Shown in pieces: positions 1 to 12,914 of a stretch of 64,000 bases of DNA. The translations under genes and the position numbers were made by a program. Each line of letters opens with the position of its first letter. Position 1 is the first letter of the stretch. The DNA comes from Narthecium ossifragum. Lineage: Eukaryota; Streptophyta; Magnoliopsida; Dioscoreales; Nartheciaceae. The stretch lies in assembly GCA_963920575.1 (NCBI GenBank), contig OY986964.1, positions 35,571,825 through 35,635,824 on the forward strand, written 5' to 3'. The notes beneath the pieces were generated by a model, which was given only the letters and a program-made list of their open reading frames with translations, had not been told where the DNA came from and searched no databases.

Positions 1-2030
1 AACTAAGGGAAAAGAAAACAGAAACCACGGAGAATGAGAGGGAAAAGAAGAGGGCGGGGCATAAAAGGAAAGGAAGAGGGTGTCAAAGGAGGGGCGGTGT
101 CGGGGTGGGAGAAGCAGGTCTCAAAGGTAATTCCTCTTTTCTTTCCTTTCCTTTTACCTTTTTTGGCTTGATTGATTTGATTGATTGAGTGGAGATTGAT
201 GACCTGGCGGTACAAGTGTCCGTTACATCCATACTAATCCTGTGGGGACCGATAATTTTGACCCAACCATAGGACCACACTTTCATTCTGAACTCAAACA
301 AAGGTATGGATGCTTCTTCTTTTATTATCCTCGGAATTTATCAATGAATTATTTTATCTATTTCACTCAAACTAAGACACCTCTGCGGATTAGTTCAGAG
401 TTTATATAAGAGGTGTAACATAATTATCTGCATCTGTAGATGACTATGAAGCCTAATAGGGGGTATATTCAAAAGATATCAAGATTATTCTAGTAGTGAT
501 GAGACCAGGTGTCCCAATAAACGTCTTTTATCATAATTCTACACTTTGAGTCACTATCTCATCATTTCCTATTATGGGTGTCCTTTTTTTATTTCTCATA
601 TCATAACTATAATTACGGATCATATTTAAAAAATACGTTCAGTGCATTTCGAGTGTTAAAATAAGCTGCATGAGGTCACATAATTATACATTAGTTTTGT
701 TTGGTGACACTACTAAGCAGCTATTAATGAGTAGCTGGATCGGTGGTCGGTATATTGGGTTCTTATTTGGGGTCCGGATAGCCTTCGTATTTGCAGAGAA
801 AACCACAAGCAACAAAGTAGGGGGGAGGCGACGGGTGGGTTCTCGAGATTCGGGCCGCTAGATCCGACAGCTGCCGCCGCGTGCGTGGGTGGAAAACACG
901 GAGGATCCCAGCCGCAGACAGGGAGCGAGCTGGACTTTACATCACCGTTGGATCGTTAAAGATCAGCTTGCATCGACCGTACGGCATCGCCCTCTCCAGC
1001 CAATAGCACAGCGAAAGGCGGACGTCAAACAGCCAAAACTACGTGAATGAGCCAGCGTGAAACGGGTCGGCAGTTGTCGGTTTTGAAACGACTCCAATAA
1101 ACACACACATGCTCTTTGGAATCAAATATTGGACAGAGAGAAAGAGAGCACGTAGTAGTGGCATCAAATACGTTATTCTAAACTTACCAAACTTAAATAA
1201 ACGTTATGCAGCAGCAAAAATCTTATCCATCAAGGCAGGCTACCAGGATCTTCTTCTGCACCTAATGCCCAATCTCACACATGGCAGCCAGCAGTTGGGT
1301 GCCAAGTATGCCATCAGAACAGTCCAGTACATCTGGATGACATTGCCAGCTCTCTGTACCAGATATGAATCCATGGGCAATGGAAAGGAATTGCGTGTCG
1401 CTAACTCATGTGCCCATGGGAATATACTACTAGAATGAGATCAAACTCGAGTGTCCAATAAGCTAGAGGGCTTGCCTGTGGGTGGTGATCACATGAAGAA
1501 GCTTTCTGGATGTTCTCAGGAGCTGTCGCGTGACCGTGAATCGCCCCGCTCGAGGCCTTGAAAGAAGCACCTGTCCATAATGGCAGGAGCCGCCCTACAC
1601 GCAGCTCGTGTCTAGCAAGATATGAGTCATCCACACCGTCCCACGCTACCGACTAATAAATACACGCCAGTATGCAGCCAGTGCATGCATGAGTATTTGA
1701 ACGCTGGAGTTTTGAAGAAGGGCAATCACAGAGACTACAAAGACCATGAGTATTTGAACGCTGGAGTTGGTTTGAAGTGAAGCTCGAGTCATATTTTTTA
1801 AAATGATTTCAATCACTTCGATTGTTTGGTGGTGTTGAAGTGAAATTGAAGTCACTTCAAGCCACTTCACACTTAAGATAAATTTAGCTTTCACTTTTGA
1901 ATTTGACTTCGGACGATTTTGACTCGAAGTCGTTGAAGTGGCTCGCGCGAGAAGTGACAAATAATATCAATATCGTAATGTAATAAAATATTAATATAAA
2001 TGGGTTCCCTCACATGTTACGTGTCACCTA
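1..2030. other. intergenic spacer, no gene supported
   Basis: No ORF here has a recognisable domain or a convincing splice pattern. The first 300 bases are purine-rich on the plus strand. Positions about 780-1,050 are GC-rich and could be promoter or 5'-leader DNA of a gene outside the window. Positions 1,750-1,950 hold degenerate short repeats around the word cacttca, probably old MITE debris. Small ORFs at 1,109-1,438 and 1,401-1,634 look like chance ORFs. Confidence 0.5.
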
Positions 2031-2817
2031 GGGTGCGTTTGGCAAACCTGAATCTGATGAATGAGGAATCTGTGGAATTAGCTGAATGGGGAATGAGCTG
2101 AATCTGGTGATTCCGTGGATTTTGATTCTGTTGTTTGGTTTGTCTGTATGGGATGAGCTGAATCTGTTGATTCTGGCGTTTGGCTTGTCTATTATGGATG
2201 AGCTGAATCTGCTAATTTTGTTCAAATTAATAATAAAACTTTAAATTTTCTTCAAATTAAGACATGTTTTTTATTATAATAATAACAATACCCACGAGAT
2301 ATGATTGATCGAAATTATTGAAAATTTAGATCAAATTAATTCTTTGAATGCATCTAATCATGTAAAATGATTGATCGAAATTATTGAAAATTCAAGTATA
2401 ATTTAAGTTATAATATATTAAATGATTTTATAAATTAAATTACATCAAATATTTGCTTTCACAAATACTCAATATTGGTCTCATAACGAAGATATTGATG
2501 ATATCTTTCCAATGAGACTAATTTCATAAAGTTTCAACATGTATATTTAAAGTTATGATAAATATAGCCATTTTAAATATTAAGGAAATAAAACTGTCAT
2601 TTAGGAAAATGTCAAATTCAGATCCCGCTTGCAATTGACAGCATCCGACTCGATTCGAGCGGATGCCGCGATTCCAAATTTCTGAAATTCGACGCCGGTC
2701 GGATACTGCCCATTCCAAATAGTAAAACGTGCCAAACATGAGAATAGATGGAATGCGGAATCCGCTCATTCTCCATTCTATCTAATCCTTCCCATATCAT
2801 GCTTGCCAAACGGACCC
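2031..2817. mobile_element. MITE-like DNA transposon, TIR GGGTnCGTTTGGCA
   Basis: The left end GGGTGCGTTTGGCAA and the inverted right end GGGTCCGTTTGGCAA form imperfect terminal inverted repeats. They are flanked by a CTA triplet at 2,028-2,030 and again at 2,818-2,820, which is a 3-bp target duplication. A 3-bp duplication and a GGG..GTTTGGC terminus fit PIF/Harbinger- or CACTA-type non-autonomous elements. The interior is AT-rich with repeated gaatctg-like words and has no transposase ORF. The superfamily is an inference. Confidence 0.6.
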
Positions 2818-2820
2818 CTA

Positions 2821-3900
2821 GTGATTGGTCCACATCATCCAAAATAATATTATTTTAAATAGTTTAATTATTAAGATTACTAAAATATTAATAATTTAAT
2901 ATTAAAATATTATTTTTAATATATTAAAATAAAATTATTAAATTATTAAAAATCTCTGAAAATGTCCATAGTTGGGGTGACTATATCTCCACTTCAAGCA
3001 CCAACTAAACACAAGAACTCGAAAAATTCCAAAAAGTCGCTCCCCATAAAAGTCACTCCAGTTTGGTTGCTGAGGACTAGGTGGAGTGGAGTCACTTTTT
3101 GGAGTGCTGACTTTTGCAAAGTGAAGTCATGTGAAATGGCCTGTCAGTTTTTGCTGTTTGGTTGGTGTTGGAGTGGTTCTCAAAGTCACAGTTTATGCTC
3201 ACTACACAGCCTATTCCAGCGGGATCAGGGATGCTCGCATAAGATGAGAGGAACTTTGGACCCAAAATCGGCCAGAGAACCCAAGATTCAAAGGTCGGGA
3301 GAGAAAGGGGGGCAAAGAACCCTAGCCCGATAGCTTTCGAAGTCACGGGACTAGCATCAATTGAGTGGGGGAGTAAGTGAGCATTAATTAAGTCGCGTCC
3401 CACTCCACTCGACCGACTTTGGTCCTTTTTTGGCCAGAGTCAAATGACTAATTTGAGGCCTTTTCAGGAGTGCAGTCCCCCCACTCCCTCCAGTTAACGG
3501 TCCAACCAAACAGCCTCAAGTGGAAGGAGTGCTGCTAGTCTAGCCACTCCAGCCTCTACTCATGGCAACCAAACACCCCCTCCCCAAAAAAGTGACTCCA
3601 CTTCAGCTCACTTCTCAACAATCAAACATGATTCAATTATTGAATCACAGACATCTGAAAAACAGCATGTTCACATCCGTCGCTGAATGTCCATTGGTGC
3701 TAATAGACAGATCTTGAGGCTGCAAACAATCATCATCAATCTACACATCTTGATACTGAGATCAATTTCTAGAGTCTTTTTTTTTTTTTTTGGCAATTGA
3801 GTATGTTCTTACTTTTGGCATGTGATAATCTGCAACAAGGCAGTTGGATTATTAATAGAAATACTCCGATCGTGATGATACTGACCACTGCTTACATATT
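2821..3900. other. spacer with degenerate repeat debris
   Basis: Positions 2,840-2,950 are almost pure A/T. Positions about 2,960-3,620 contain repeated gtcactcca/tggagtgac words and opposed gtttggttg...caaccaaac motifs, typical of a decayed MITE. A poly(T) run of about 15 lies at 3,778-3,792. The last few hundred bases before 3,902 would be the 3' UTR of the metacaspase gene. No coding region is supported. Confidence 0.45.
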
Positions 3901-3901
3901 C

Positions 3902-5382
3902 CTATATAATAAAGGGCTTCCGGTAAATGTCAAATTTCTCCGAAGATGAGAGCTGAGGTTCCTGCAAAACAATTTAGAGCTGTGTTAATGAAAGGTTTGG
4001 TATTTATGTATATTAACTTCGTCATATCAAAAGCTCAATATCAGAAAAAAGAGCATGAATATGTGGTGTGCCAGCACTACAAGCACAACCTTGCTATCCT
4101 TCTAGAATATCAGCATTAGAATCTCTCATTTTTCCTGCTACATATCCTATTAGACAAAAAGCAGCACAAAAAGATCTCTTTCTACATGACTTTTTGACTT
4201 GATAGGAGCTCCATCGTGTAGTAAATGACAGAGCTCATGCTGAAAATACAAGCTGAAAATTAAAAACCAAACCAAGCTTGCACAGAGCATACTCACTCGA
4301 GCTCAGTTTGGCTCGAAATTTGGAATATAGATAGAATTTCCAGCTCAACCTGTAGCCAAGCATAAAGGTTGAATTTAGTGGATTGATGATGTAGGCCATC
4401 ATCAAACATCATGGGTTTGAGAAAGACTCAGAGCCAGGTCAAAGGCGGATGAGACGAGCAAGAGCACAGCTTTGAAGCTTGTCATTATCTTCAAGTCAAA
4501 TATGATATGCCTCATCTACAGAATGAACGGAGGTTGACAAGACCTACACTTAAATATTCCGGCTTAGCGCATGATGCATCCAATGGACACGTGCAAAAGC
4601 TTGCAAAAACCCAAGACACTAACAGCCATAAAATGGTTTTGGTGACTTGCTATTTTCTGCGTCCTCCCTGAGACATTGAGTTCAATGTACAACATGCCTT
4701 GGCCTTCCATCATCAGAGGGGGAGATGGAAACAAAGAACAAAATAATCCTAATGCATAAGGTTCATAATGTCAAGGAACATGGTGAGAGGAATCACATCA
4801 TCTGATGCTATCGCAGTGCACACTGAAAGGAAAAAGGTATTTGTATCACTCACAATAACTACCAGTACACCTTAGACCAGTTACTGCTATAGTTCTTCCT
4901 ACAGAAACAAGGGTACAACCTTATCCTAATCAATACAACCGCACACCTATTGATTATAGATGAAGGAAAAAGGGTGACATATGAATTGTAGCATTTAAAC
5001 TAAGATGCTCCAGATCAAAAAGTTAATTCTACAAGAATAAACAACTTCATCAAGAACTTTAAATAGAATTCTAGTAGCCCTTGAGCATGTTGCAGTCCAT
5101 TGGATAAAAATTACCTGCTTTAATCCAAAATTAAACACCTTCCGCATGAGATTGGCTATTGGACCACTGATGCGGAGCCCCGTGTTGGCTTCACGAATCG
5201 CAGAGCGCATTGCATAAAGCATGCTACCGTAACTCATTCCTGGTTCGCTTTCCACCGCTTTAATGAAACTGTAAGTCATTGCACCTGTTGGAACAGACCT
5301 AGAGAGAGCCTGAAAATGTCACATTAATTAGCTTTTGTTTCATATTTCAATTAGATGTCCTAAGATGAGTTATGAATGGCAG

Positions 5383-5447
<65 letters not shown>

Positions 5448-8400
5448 ATCACGAACACATTTCTTTCCAAATCATATAGCGCATAAGCAAGCTATATTTC
5501 AGGTCCAACTTTTATTAGAATTTTACAGGTGTTCCCCTTAGGGTAACTCATTCCGTACTAGACCTATGCATCAACTCCTTTTTTTAGCAACAGCTGTAAG
5601 CAAGAAAAGCATTTTGCACTACTATCATTTAGGATATTCGCAAAGGTTCAACCTACTGTCACTTCGATGCTTATGCTCATATGATTCTCTAGTGTCCTTC
5701 CTACAAAAGAAGGAACCCTGTCTTCGGCAGTTACAAATGAAATGAACAGTTTACAGCAAACTGAAATTTGCTTGAGAAACAATCAAGGCAAGCTTGATCC
5801 TGAAGTCTAGCCAATTGAACGTATTCCTTTTCCAATCATTGTAAATTATGACATACGTGAGAACTGCGGTTGAAAAAAGAAGTAAAAAAACCAATAGGTA
5901 TTGTTCAATCAATTCATGCTTAGGTAGGGTTTCATAAAAATTATGAAATTATAACTACTTGCTTAATTTACGATAGGCATGAAAAACAAAAATTTACAAG
6001 ACATCAAAAAACAAACAAAATCCTTCATGTCACCATAGGTTGTTTCATGTTACTGATAAACAGTGGCGCAATGCAAAGCAGGATCTTAGTACAAGCATGG
6101 TCTCATCAATAACATTAAATAAACCAGTCTGATAAAAGTAACTTAGCATGTACTGGGTAAAAATTCAGGAAAAAACAGCTCTAATAGTTCAACTCGAAGA
6201 CAAATTTAAACCAAAATAAGTTGAAATGACTGGAAATTGAAAGTCATGATTTTCACCGCCGAACTTAATAGCTAGAACACATCAGAACATGCACAAAATG
6301 GATGATTATGGACTTACAGTGGTATCTGCAGAAGTTTGATTATCATCACAACCACTAAAACATATGGCCAGGCCACCATTCGTGCCCTTGTGGACACCTG
6401 GTGTGATATGGTCCTCCCACTGGTAAAACCCAGCCCTGTGGAGACCAAGGCAAATAATTTACCTCTAATGATGTTCTCTGTTTATAATAATTAAGATCTC
6501 AAATTTCAATCATCATGCTCTTAAATCACATTCAAATAACAACTATGGAAATATTGGTGTGAGAAAGAGAAACGACTATTAAACAAATGCCACCAACTGG
6601 AGGAAATCTTGAGTACAAAATGACGCCAAATCAACGTCTTCTGCATAAACTGGGAGCTGAGGACTTGTCACATGTGTCTCTAATTCGTCAAAGGATTAGT
6701 TGCAAAAGATTTGGAGGATCTCCCTTGCAATCGCTACTAATAGTTTGCATAAAAGGGTCGACTGAAATCAAATTGCTCAAGTGTGTTTATGCTTAAACCC
6801 CTAAAAGAAATTCCATTTTGTGCTCAAGATGATTCCTTGCCCTTCTTCTCAGAATTAACAGAATAAGAAATTTGAAGCCATTTTCCGTCGGCAAAGTTAG
6901 CTTTCTATCTTACAGAAGTATACCAAGTCCAATTTCTAAGGTGACCACCACTTATACAATCAACCCACTCAAAGGATCATTTCCAACCCCAGCTTCTCAA
7001 TGTTCTTATCACAATGAACTAAACTAAACTAAACCCTTGCTACATTACAACAATCCAAATAACCCAAAAGAACAAGAATGTTTCTCAATAAAGCAAAAAC
7101 TTCAAACCTAACTCAATTCCAATTTGGACAAAAGAACTGACAACTTGAAATTCCCAAAAGCCAACCAAAATTAAATGCCCACCTGTTCATCCGGCACAGA
7201 TAGGGGAGATCAAGAACGGTACCGCTGTGGCATGCATCGATGAGGGCGTGGAGGCGTACGCCACGGGGAAGTGGCTGGACGAGGGCGGCGTTCACCTCGT
7301 CATCCACGATGACCCCAGCTGTCTCGTAGTCGAGGGGGCACAACGTCTCATCGAGCCCGTCCCACTCCTCACGGCCAGTCACATCCGCGCTGGGATGCTG
7401 GGATCCGTGCCCAGAGTAGTGGAACAACAGGGAATCTCCGGCGGTGCTCCCCGCCACCAGCCACCGCATCGCCGCCCGTAGGTTCTCCTTCGTCGGGTAG
7501 CGACTTGGGTCTCCTTCCTCCTCTGCATAGCGATTTAGTGCTTATTTGTTGGTGTTTTAGGAGGTGGAATGGAGCGGGTGAGCCGAGACGATGGGATTTA
7601 AAATGTAAAGATTGCAGATGGAACCCTCGAGAACTCTATATTGGCATAAAAACCCAGGCTGTTTTTGGTTACCCGACCATGGGAGAGGGAGCCACTCCGT
7701 CGCATTTGGTTGGCATTTAAACGCGGGAGAGACGACTCCCTCTTCCGAGCTCTCCCATGACGGAAGGAAACATGACTCCTCCCGAAATTGGGAGGAATCC
7801 TATTTCCTTTCTCCCCGTTTTGGTCAAGACAAAGAAAAGTACTAAAATACCTCTTTTAAAAATTATATATTTTTTAAAAGATCTAATTATAGCCATCAGA
7901 TTTGATGGTATATTAGTAACTTCAATATAATTCATGTGCTTTCCCATCTTAATTTGATCATACCAAACACAAACAACATCTTTCCCTCTCCCACTCCCAT
8001 TATCATATCAAACACAAACGATGGCAATCCCATTCCTCTCCCACTCCCACTCCCACTCCCGTCATGCAATCAAACGCAGCCCCAGTGTTTCAAAGAAAGA
8101 AAGATGTAACCCTCATCCTCATAAGCTTTATATTTGAATAATTCAAACCCTTCTCAATGGAATATAAAATGAGCATTGATTTGTGACATAGACATGCGAC
8201 ATGTGTAATATATTAATCAAGAATTTAGCAGTGGGCTGCCGATCCATGTACACAAAAAAAAAATTCATATAAAATTTCATTTGGTTTCGATATTGGAAAT
8301 AAATAGTAAATATGAAACTCTTAGCTCTACACCATACCAGTAAGGACCAGCATGCATCCCTCCGGGAAACCAAATTTCTCTCGCAGCAAGTACTTCATGC

Positions 8401-8836
8401 AGTTCACATCATTCACCGATCCCTTGAGCTCATATCGCTTTCCGATGTAACTAATGCCGCAGAGCACCGCCCTCTTCTTCCCATGCACCTGTGGATAACT
8501 TGGCGGCGGCCGGAGGACAGGGCCCAAGTTGTTATTGCTATACCCATAGGACTGGGGCAGTCCATTGCTGCCTTGATAGTTGTACGAAGTAGACGAGCCA
8601 TATGAGCTGATGCTATTAGAGAAGTTAACGACCATGCCCTTCAGCCAGGTTCTAGCCTTCCGGACCGGATCATGGGACGGTGGCCGGATGTCGGTGAGGG
8701 CGTGGCAGAGGCTGCAGCGGATCGCCCGAGCATGCGGTGGCACAATCAGCACCGCCCTGCAGCCGCTGCATCGCTCCGCGCGTCCCCAGCTCCCCATCTG
8801 ATAGCTTTGTTCTTCAGCTACTAGCTTTGCACCCAT
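3902..8836 (-). CDS. type I metacaspase with LSD1-type zinc finger
   Basis: Predicted cysteine protease of the caspase-like clan (C14), cleaving after Arg/Lys and linked in plants to programmed cell death and protein-aggregate clearance. Five exons on the minus strand: 8,836-8,338, 7,522-7,183, 6,435-6,318, 5,309-5,115 and 3,961-3,902. They total 1,212 bp, or 403 residues, with GT-AG splice sites and compatible phases. Residues 23-44 carry a CxxC..CxxC LSD1/LOL zinc finger (Cys23, 26, 41, 44). A Ser/Tyr/Asn-rich linker follows, then the p20-like domain from about residue 120. The catalytic dyad is His205 in HYSGHG and Cys264 in DACHSG. The C terminus EKFDIYRKPF is typical of the plant family. 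A second Met at residue 14 could be the true start. Intron 1 contains a MITE and the intron between exons 3 and 4 contains a long (GA)n tract. The closest Arabidopsis relatives are the AtMC1-3 group; I cannot say which. Confidence 0.93.
5385..5445. repeat. (GA)n microsatellite in metacaspase intron
   Basis: An uninterrupted run of about 30 GA units lies in the intron between exons 3 and 4 of the metacaspase gene, within 80 bp of the exon 4 acceptor. It is a likely length-polymorphic marker. Confidence 0.95.
7657..8081. mobile_element. MITE-like element in metacaspase intron 1
   Basis: The left end GGCTGTTTTTGGTTA and the inverted right end GGCTGCGTTTGATTG are imperfect inverted repeats. A CCA triplet flanks both sides (7,654-7,656 and 8,082-8,084). 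Sub-terminal sequence on both sides is rich in gggagtggga-type words. It resembles PIF/Harbinger-type MITEs with a 3-bp target duplication. It lies entirely within intron 1 (7,523-8,337). Confidence 0.55.
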
Positions 8837-10207
8837 GCAATGGAATTAGATATCGCCTCCTGTAGTCCTGTGTGTTCAATGTATGGAGGAAGTGCTGGGT
8901 GCATCTCTCTCTTTATCTCTTTTATGTTTCAGCCTTTATTCGGATACAAATGAGTGCTGGAGGAATCAGATTCTTGGTGTCGCTTTGGTTGGATTAGCTG
9001 TAGATACCCAAGGCCAAGGGATCTATCTCTATTTCCATAGGACAACTCAAGTCTATGAATCATAGTTTCAGAGCCGTCAAGCTTCAGCTTAAAAGCAAGC
9101 TTTTTGTGGGGAACATGGTATTGGAGATGTATACTTTTCACAGATAGGTGTGAACAAGGAACTTGCTAAAGCTTTCACACATATTTAGCCATACTTGAAG
9201 AATAGGAATGTTAAGAGTTATGACCCCTCACCTGGTTTAAGGATCACACTGGAACATTCCTGCCTTCTGAATCATTATTTATGCATGAAAAAGTGAACAA
9301 CGAAGACGATTAGGAGTCATCAAACCACACCCTAGTAAAGGATAAAAGGCTAGAATTATCAAGCAGGTAATATCATCGACAAATCTTACAAATAGCTAAG
9401 AAATGTCTGCCACGTATCCAATAAACCTGTGTTCTTTTTATAAGTCAAACTAATGAATGATGATGATCTAATGAACACGACTTACGTTCTAGATAAGGTG
9501 AAGATGCAAAGAGAACTTTCCGTCAGAAGGAAGTCAAGTCAGTGGAGACAAAAGGCTTAATGCCTTAATCTATCTACAACAACTAAAGTCATTAACCAAA
9601 ATTAGCCACAAAACAGCTGGAGGATATGTGACTTTGGTAAACTCAGTTTGCGCACACGGTTACTGCACTCTTGGCGTCATAAAGAACCACCTAGGATGCA
9701 AGTCCCATCATGTACTGAAGGCTCGATGCACAAATCAAATCTCTGCTTGACTCCTGCTATCCAAGGGCAAATAGTTTTGACAAAGTAAAACTTTAACCAA
9801 AATGTGATACCTTCTCTAAGCATGCCAACATGTTAAACTTCAGATCCTACAACCGACGCTGCCACGAGAGCCAAACTTTTACAAGCCCACTCAGTTGCAT
9901 GTTTTTGCCATGCTGTGGGAGATGCAATGGAACACAGTTTGCTCATTGATACAAAACCTGCATGTGCAACGGGAAGGACTAATAAAACCTGACAACACAT
10001 TTACAACAGTACAAGGATTGCTTCATACCATAGAAGGATGAAACTCATCTCAAAGAAGAGATGGACGATGTTGAACATCAATAATAACCTCCTTTGTAGA
10101 GAGGCGGAGGCAAGATAGAGTAACAACTAGACTATTTGAACAATGAAACAATATTGCCATTGAAAACCACTCTATTATACTTTTAAAAGAGCTTAGCAGC
10201 ATTTTTT
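8837..10207. other. intergenic region between metacaspase and APRL genes
   Basis: This contains the metacaspase 5' leader and promoter (both neighbours are on the minus strand) and the 3' UTR of the APRL gene. I see no ORF with a recognisable domain, no RNA gene and no clear transposon ends. Confidence 0.5.
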
Positions 10208-12914
10208 TCATCTCCTCTCACACCCATTATGCATTCTGCTAGAACTCGGCGGACCAATGGAAACTGATGCCATTGACTTGGAAGCCCAGGACCTTACACT
10301 CATAGCTCCTTCCGGTAAATTACTTGGTTTACATGTATTCAACTTCTTAAGACGCTGCTTCGCCTCTACAAGAAAAGCCTGGGAACAACCCCAAAAGCTC
10401 ATCAACCATGGGAAGACCATATGCCTCCTCAAGGCCTGCTTCAGATATGCACTGAGCTTTGGAAGTAGGAAATAGAGTAACCTCAACAACACAAACAAAC
10501 TAGCTAGTGCCAGATATGTATCATGTTGAAGCATCTTTTCTGGCGACCTAACCCATGAGAACGGGCAAGTATCCTGTCTGGTCTTCTCCTTGAGCCCTGA
10601 GAGATTAGATGACAGCACAGCTTCCATCGAGAAATTCTGATTCAATGATGTCGGCTTAATGCCTGCAGTAAGATCAAACCTTATTAAAGAAAAACAAATT
10701 GAAACCATAAAAGGGAGCTTTTTCTCTCAGACACATAGCTCCCAAGACAGTTCTCTCGAAAGATTGAAGACTCGATATAAGAATAAAAGCTTAGAAGGAA
10801 AGGATAAGCATTTCTTATGAACATTAAACAGGATACACACTTTGCATGAAAAAATAGTCTGTTTCATACATGCAAAAACATTCCCAAAAGATAATTATTC
10901 ATTTTGAATTGGTGTTTCCAACATAGCATTACCTAATAGGAGACAGAAATCAGGTATATAGGAAATATTTTAACAAGCTAAGAGATTCATTAATGACAGA
11001 TCATGCAACTTCAGCTTTGGTAAGATGTCGAGCAGAATCAATTTAGCAACAAGAAGGCAACAAAGAACAAAAAACATGTAAAATACCTGTAACATCACTG
11101 TAGAAAGAAGTAAGAGAACTGATGGTTCTTGATCCGCGGTACCTCACCCTGATGGTTGAGTTCAAAAGAAAAAGTGTTGGGAAACCAGCGACCGCATATC
11201 TGGACAATGTGCTGCAAGTTGAAAATAAGTTGTCAAGGTGAATCTGCAAGCACAGAAACAGTAGAATTGGAAATGAAGTCAAATACTTACCCTGGCTTCA
11301 TTGCAGAACCTTCAAATACAAAATGAGGAATCGAGGGAAAGAGGGACGACAGAATGTCAAAGTTTGTCCTGCAAATTTTTGAGAAAGGACACCAGGAAGC
11401 ATAAAAAAGCACGGCCACATATTTTCCCTTGTTTTGATGAACTATATATAATGCCCTCAGCAATGCAAGTTCATCCCCCTAAAGAAAATCAACCGATAGG
11501 CATACATCAGCTTTCTATAAAGCATAACAAGCAGGTTATCATTAGCCACTCAGATTTTAAACACTTTATAACATAAAAATACAAGAAACACCATCAGTAT
11601 AGGTTGCAAACTTTGCAAAGGCTGACGATCTCCATCTAGAGAACCAAATTGAGGAACAACACAAGACACGACACTCATATAAACAATATCACCATATAAC
11701 CCACATTTCAAAATGAGATTCACGAGTGTTCTTTTTCTTTTCTGCAGTGCATATCAAACAGCAATTTCTGTGGGTATTTCATTTCCCAAGCATAAACAAA
11801 GATGTTGAAGGATTATGAGATAAGACAATTTGCAATGGCACAAATTTACAGTGTTTAAAAATGCATAATCAAGTATTACCTAAGGCTATCCCAAAAGGCT
11901 TAGTGGGCCATGAAAACTGTGACATAATACATACAATATTCTTTTACCTCATATTGAAAACCACATTTATAGGCAAAAGTCAATTATGCAATTCCTGTTC
12001 TAGAATATTCGTGAAGCGTGGGGGTGGGTAAGGAGTCAATACACAGGATGGTGCTTATGCATAAAGATCCCAGGGAAAAAGTTGCTATGAACTAATTCAA
12101 CCAAATGTTCCTAAAGAAAGAATATTGAAGAACAAATATGCAAAAACTCGAATTCCATGGGACGGTGTGATGACTTAAACAGAATTCTCCATTGTCAAAG
12201 TTACTCCTCTCGTGTAATGTGAATCTCATAAGTCTAAGCTTCTGCATGGCAAATGCTCCATTGCGACCATATCACTGGTACTTTTCTTTAGTTTGTTGCT
12301 ATTTCTTGATTGACATGGTGAATCCAAACCCATATGCACTACTCATATAGTAAAAAATTAGACAAATCCTGATCAGAAACATACAACCACTTCTATTTTG
12401 CGCTTCCAACCTAGTAATGTTCTCGGAGAAATGCACAAGTACGAAATCGACCTTCAAATATTGCAACTGATCTTTGACAGGGGATCAATTGCAATCTCTT
12501 ATTTTTCAAAAAACTTCCCTTTCCTTTCAAATCGAACAGGTTAACATTGCGCTCATCCAAGTGCCCATCCGCCACAAATTGTTTCAAGAAAAAGAAAAGG
12601 TGCAGGGGGAACATCAAATCTCATTACATGCTTCAAGATATAGAACTAAAGGAAAAACCATCAACACCAAAGACTTACAAACCAGAGCGAAAGAAAGAAA
12701 ACCTAGAAGATCGGAGGGAACGCACCTCGACGGCGACGATAGGGTCTCCGAGGGTCGGAGGAGGATTCTCCAGGGCCGAGCACAAGTCATGGCGCCCGAG
12801 CACCGCGTCGGCAGGGGAAGCCACCGGGCAGACTCCGGCGAGGGAAGCTGGCACCATTAGCGAGCTCAACGGCAACAGCAGCGCGAGCAATAGCCTACCT
12901 ATCCTCGTCTCCAT
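10208..12914 (-). CDS. 5'-adenylylsulfate reductase-like (APRL) thioredoxin-fold membrane protein
   Basis: Four exons on the minus strand: 12,914-12,726, 11,478-11,291, 11,211-11,087 and 10,662-10,208. They total 957 bp (318 residues), with GT-AG junctions whose phases join the conserved blocks exactly. Residues 1-26 form a hydrophobic signal peptide, followed by a CPV motif. Residues about 64-166 are a thioredoxin-like domain with [12 protein letters not shown] (Cys93) and FPTLFLLN. The usual second redox Cys of CxxC is Ser (CPFS), as in the APRL group, so classical disulfide exchange is doubtful. A transmembrane segment lies at about residues 216-237, followed by a basic Ser-rich tail. APRLs resemble the C-terminal domain of plastid APS reductase but lack the reductase domain, and their function is poorly known. 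Likely a secretory-pathway membrane protein; best match is the APRL5-like class. Intron 1 is long (about 1.2 kb). Confidence 0.9.

Noticed and set aside
5335..5541. Open frame with a long Glu-Arg repeat
   Set aside because: It is the translation of the (GA)n microsatellite inside a metacaspase intron.
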